Under the pieces are notes generated by a model. That model was not told the DNA's origin and ran no database searches. It saw only the letters and a program-made list of their open reading frames with translations. A DNA stretch of 51,706 nt from DATKKK01 sp964354625. GTDB lineage: Archaea > Thermoproteota > Bathyarchaeia > Bathyarchaeales > Bathycorpusculaceae. The stretch covers positions 1 to 51,706 of the forward strand of contig CAYHAK010000007.1 in NCBI GenBank assembly GCA_964354625.1, read 5' to 3'. Both the position numbers and the translations under genes were made by a program. Positions 49,270 through 51,706 of the stretch are shown here, piece by piece (within the stretch, counting starts at the first letter, position 1; every line of letters begins with the position of its first letter).

Positions 49270-50103
49270 TCAGACTCCCAGAAAGATTTTGAGCGCTATG
49301 TAGCCGCAAAGCATCATGATGAGGCTGTGCTTGAGACCAGCGTTTATCGTTCCTTCGCCCATTTTTCCAGCAACGAGTCCTTCGAAGAAGGCTTGGATCG
49401 ATGTCATGTGGAAGAATATCCGTCGCATCGTGTCAGCTGATACTGCCGACTTGCCGAGAATCGGCAGGCCTTCTATGCTCACGAAGAACGATTTGAAAAG
49501 CAGCACTACGGTGAAGAGGAAGACGAAGAAGGCCACATAAATTATGGCAACGTAGGGCCTTGACTGGTTCCTTCGTTCCTTGTCAAGCAACAGGGTTGAT
49601 TGCACGAACTTGCCCATGGGATCAAACACTTTCTCTACATGGCCGCCTGAACGGCTGGCCTCGATTATCAGCGGCACCGTCCTCTGCACGAGCACAGTGT
49701 TCACACGTTTTCCCAACGCCAGCAACGCGTCCTCAAAAGACATTCCCCACGAAATCTGTGAAGTCATCTTCCGCAGTTCGGCCGTCAAAGGACCATAGTT
49801 TCTCTTTGACGCATTCTCCAAAGCCTGTGGAAGCGTCATCCCCGTCTCTTGTCCTTGGACTATTGTCCTGAACAGGTCTGGCAAATGCTCATCCACTGCT
49901 TTTCTCCACTTGTACTCGATGTAGTTCAGGACAGCCGGAGGCAAGACAGCTACTATGGCAGCAAAGAACACGTATTCGTCGAACGTTCTTGTTCCCCATG
50001 ACACAAAATAGGCGAAGATTGCTATGGCGGCTGCTAGTGAAGCTGAGATGATCCACGTGATGTTCTTCATTTTCTTTGCTATTTTCGGCATTTCGATTAC
50101 CAT
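49270..50103 (-). CDS. Pilus assembly membrane protein, T2SSF/TadC-like (second)
   Basis: A 277-residue inner-membrane platform protein with one type II secretion F domain: LPDLFRTIVQGQETGMTLPQ, WGMSFEDALLALGKRVN, and hydrophobic helices before and after. Two separate T2SSF proteins next to one ATPase is the arrangement of Tad-type pili (TadB and TadC) rather than of archaellum FlaJ, which is one protein. It overlaps the upstream T2SSF gene by seven bases. Confidence 0.88.
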   Translation of the reverse strand: MVIEMPKIAKKMKNITWIISASLAAAIAIFAYFVSWGTRTFDEYVFFAAIVAVLPPAVLNYIEYKWRKAVDEHLPDLFRTIVQGQETGMTLPQALENASKRNYGPLTAELRKMTSQISWGMSFEDALLALGKRVNTVLVQRTVPLIIEASRSGGHVEKVFDPMGKFVQSTLLLDKERRNQSRPYVAIIYVAFFVFLFTVVLLFKSFFVSIEGLPILGKSAVSADTMRRIFFHMTSIQAFFEGLVAGKMGEGTINAGLKHSLIMMLCGYIALKIFLGV

Positions 50104-51104
50104 TTTGGTGAGACAGCGTCTAGGATTATGAGGAACACTATGGAGCCTAGTGGGATGCCGATGTATGTCAGCAGGTTGAGCATGAGATCCGGGTTCAACT
50201 GGTCTGACGTGCCGCCGCCAAGCATGGCCATAACCGCGAGCATTATGACCAGCATCAGTGGGCCTGTCACAAGTATGGCCACGTAAAACTCTGACAGTAT
50301 GGCCAGCGTGTCTGAGAACTTGTGCAGGCTAATTCTCTTCAGTTTCATGTATTGTTTGGATTTCTCACGAAGATAAGCAGCCAGATTTCCGCCTGAATGT
50401 ATCGTCGAGATGAAGCCTTCAAGCATCTCACGGAATCTCTCGGACGGCGTTCTCTTAGATTCTTCCCCTAAGGCTGAGATGATGTCCCGTCCGAAGAGGC
50501 TGACGTCTCTAACGATGTCCTTGGCCTCGCCGGAAACCACGAGTGGCACGCTCAGATTGGAAATTGAATAGAATATCTTTTCCGGGGAGACGCCTGCGCT
50601 TGTGAGGATTGCCATGTAGCCTGACGTAAAAGGTAGCTCGTCATCCAGCTCACGCTTGAGCTTGTCAGCACAATAGATCGGGTATACATAGAATCCAATG
50701 ATGGAAAATGCGAATGCAAACAGGCCTCCGCCTATTCCGAACAGGATCGAGGCCAAAAGAGGCACACGAAAAACAACGAAGGCCATGCACGGAATCAGTA
50801 CGAAAGAGCCAACAGAGACCAGGACGGACGCGAGCATAGTCAGGCTTAAGTATGCTCTGACATTGATCTTCAAGCCAGAATGCTGCAGGCTCGTGTCCAG
50901 ACCTTCGAAGAGCGGCAAGACACACCCTGCTTTCTCTCCGAGAAGCTGGAAGGCCAAAGACTGCGGGTTTTCAAACGTAAGTTTGACTTTTTCCTGTTTT
51001 GCCCGTGGTTTAACCTTTGTCTTTTTCGGGATGGGCAGTCTTAGCCTCGTGTTGAGGCGGTATAGGAGTTTCTTGATTTTTTCGATGGCCTTGTTGTCTA
51101 TCAT
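50097..51104 (-). CDS. Pilus assembly membrane protein, T2SSF/TadB-like (first)
   Basis: A 335-residue platform protein with a basic N-terminal cytoplasmic region, a helix pair (MLASVLVSVGSFVLIPCMAF), and the T2SSF core DELPFTSGYMAILTSAGVSP, FREMLEGFISTIHSGGNLAA. C-terminal helices follow. The start overlaps the ATPase stop (ATGA) and the stop overlaps the next gene, so all three are made together. Confidence 0.88.
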   Translation of the reverse strand: MIDNKAIEKIKKLLYRLNTRLRLPIPKKTKVKPRAKQEKVKLTFENPQSLAFQLLGEKAGCVLPLFEGLDTSLQHSGLKINVRAYLSLTMLASVLVSVGSFVLIPCMAFVVFRVPLLASILFGIGGGLFAFAFSIIGFYVYPIYCADKLKRELDDELPFTSGYMAILTSAGVSPEKIFYSISNLSVPLVVSGEAKDIVRDVSLFGRDIISALGEESKRTPSERFREMLEGFISTIHSGGNLAAYLREKSKQYMKLKRISLHKFSDTLAILSEFYVAILVTGPLMLVIMLAVMAMLGGGTSDQLNPDLMLNLLTYIGIPLGSIVFLIILDAVSPKW

Positions 51105-51706
51105 TTAAGCCCCACTCTAGCCTTCTGGAAAACGCGCTTCGAGTTCGCGTAGTATTCGCGGATCACGTTGGCAACGTCTGTGCAACGGCGGATTCCCTTC
51201 TGGACCATCCATTCGAGGACGATTCTTCTGGCGTTCAGTTCGGCTCTGATGTCTCCTTCGGTTATTCCCTGTTTTTTCATATGTTCTTCGAGAATGGTGC
51301 TCTGGCCTGAGAAGGCGAACGTGTCTTCTTTCGGGTTCCACCTGAAGATCTCGTTGGTTCTGATGTTTTTCGTCTTGGGATCGAGGTCTTTGATTTCTGC
51401 GGCAGTGCCTGCTTTCCTTGCGGGTCTTCCGTCGATTTCCGTTCGGGTCATGACCATTATGACGTCGGTCATGGCGATGAGTGGTTTGGGGATGTTCATG
51501 GGTTCGGATTCAAGGCGGTTGATTACGGCTTCGACTGATTCTGCGTGGATGGTGCACATTCCAAGGTGGCCGGTGGCCATGGCTTGGAATAGCGTGTACG
51601 CCTCTTCGCCGCGCACCTCGCCTACGATGATGTAATCAGGCCTCTGCCTAACCGCTGCCTTCAGCAGGTCAAACAGCGTTATCGAGCCGCTCTTCTTGTC
51701 CTCATG
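51101..51706 (-). CDS. Type II/IV secretion ATPase (TadA/VirB11 type), C-terminal part
   Basis: The frame is open to the window edge, so the N-terminal part and Walker A lie outside. About 201 residues are seen. The Walker B region is YIIVGEVRGEEA and the His box GHLGMCTIHAES, both typical of pilus and conjugation ATPases. A C-terminal domain with ILEWMVQKGIRRCTDVANVI follows. It should power assembly of the pilins encoded downstream in this operon. Confidence 0.92.
   Translation of the reverse strand, partial: HEDKKSGSITLFDLLKAAVRQRPDYIIVGEVRGEEAYTLFQAMATGHLGMCTIHAESVEAVINRLESEPMNIPKPLIAMTDVIMVMTRTEIDGRPARKAGTAAEIKDLDPKTKNIRTNEIFRWNPKEDTFAFSGQSTILEEHMKKQGITEGDIRAELNARRIVLEWMVQKGIRRCTDVANVIREYYANSKRVFQKARVGLK

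Noticed and set aside
1..51706. CRISPR array, rRNA genes or complete insertion sequence
   Set aside because: I looked for regularly spaced repeats, rRNA motifs and transposase motifs and saw none; the only mobile-element trace is the truncated integrase.

Overview
The window comes from an archaeon. It carries a thermosome pair, aIF5B, ABCE1, topoisomerase VI, a family B DNA polymerase, RadB, an XPD-type helicase, CDP-archaeol synthase, an AglB oligosaccharyltransferase, a KEOPS Cgi121 subunit and a tRNA with an encoded CCA end. Many genes are preceded by archaeal TATA boxes. A zinc-ribbon region like the TACK output domain (TackOD1) and a DUF5518-like membrane protein suggest a TACK-group lineage, probably Bathyarchaeia; that placement is inference, since there is no rRNA here. 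Base composition is near 50% G+C.

Layout. 1-4.2 kb: end of a membrane protein, a phosphoribosyltransferase-Cgi121 operon, a THUMP protein, an Ntn-hydrolase asparaginase, a 22-residue acidic microprotein and a chain of tiny overlapping ORFs leading into ABCE1. 4.2-9.3 kb: ABCE1, cytidine deaminase, Top6B, Top6A and a small membrane protein, all on +. 9.6-15 kb: aIF5B, an ornithine-cyclodeaminase family protein, a DUF5518-like protein, a MoaD-like protein and thermosome 1. 15-24 kb: tRNA-Glu(CTC), topoisomerase IA with two overlapping small genes, carS-radB, an RNase H-fold protein overlapping a Clp1-type polynucleotide kinase, and XPD-Nth. 24-34 kb: a UbiD-type decarboxylase, CBS protein, Sua5, thermosome 2, a zinc ribbon, GcvT, and an N-glycosylation pair (AglB and a GPT-type transferase).

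34-39.8 kb is the accessory part: an integrase truncated at a CG repeat, a PD-(D/E)XK nuclease ORF, gene remnants, PolB, a fragment of a methyltransferase paralog and a frameshifted SRPBCC gene. 39.8-47 kb returns to housekeeping: an RNA m5C methyltransferase, agmatinase, two tandem moeA genes, an endonuclease IV-like protein and membrane proteins. 47-51.7 kb holds a TackOD1/nuclease-like protein and a minus-strand Tad/type IV pilus operon (ATPase, two T2SSF membrane proteins, one intact and one broken pilin).

The most unusual signal is a set of twelve alternating CG tracts (8-12 nt), almost all between genes or at the ends of genes. At several of them, adding or removing one CG unit would join broken reading frames. 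The clearest cases are the integrase-nuclease junction at 35.1 kb and both frame breaks of the pilin gene at 48.0-48.6 kb. They may be slippage-prone repeats, scars of gene loss, or assembly errors; read-level data would decide.
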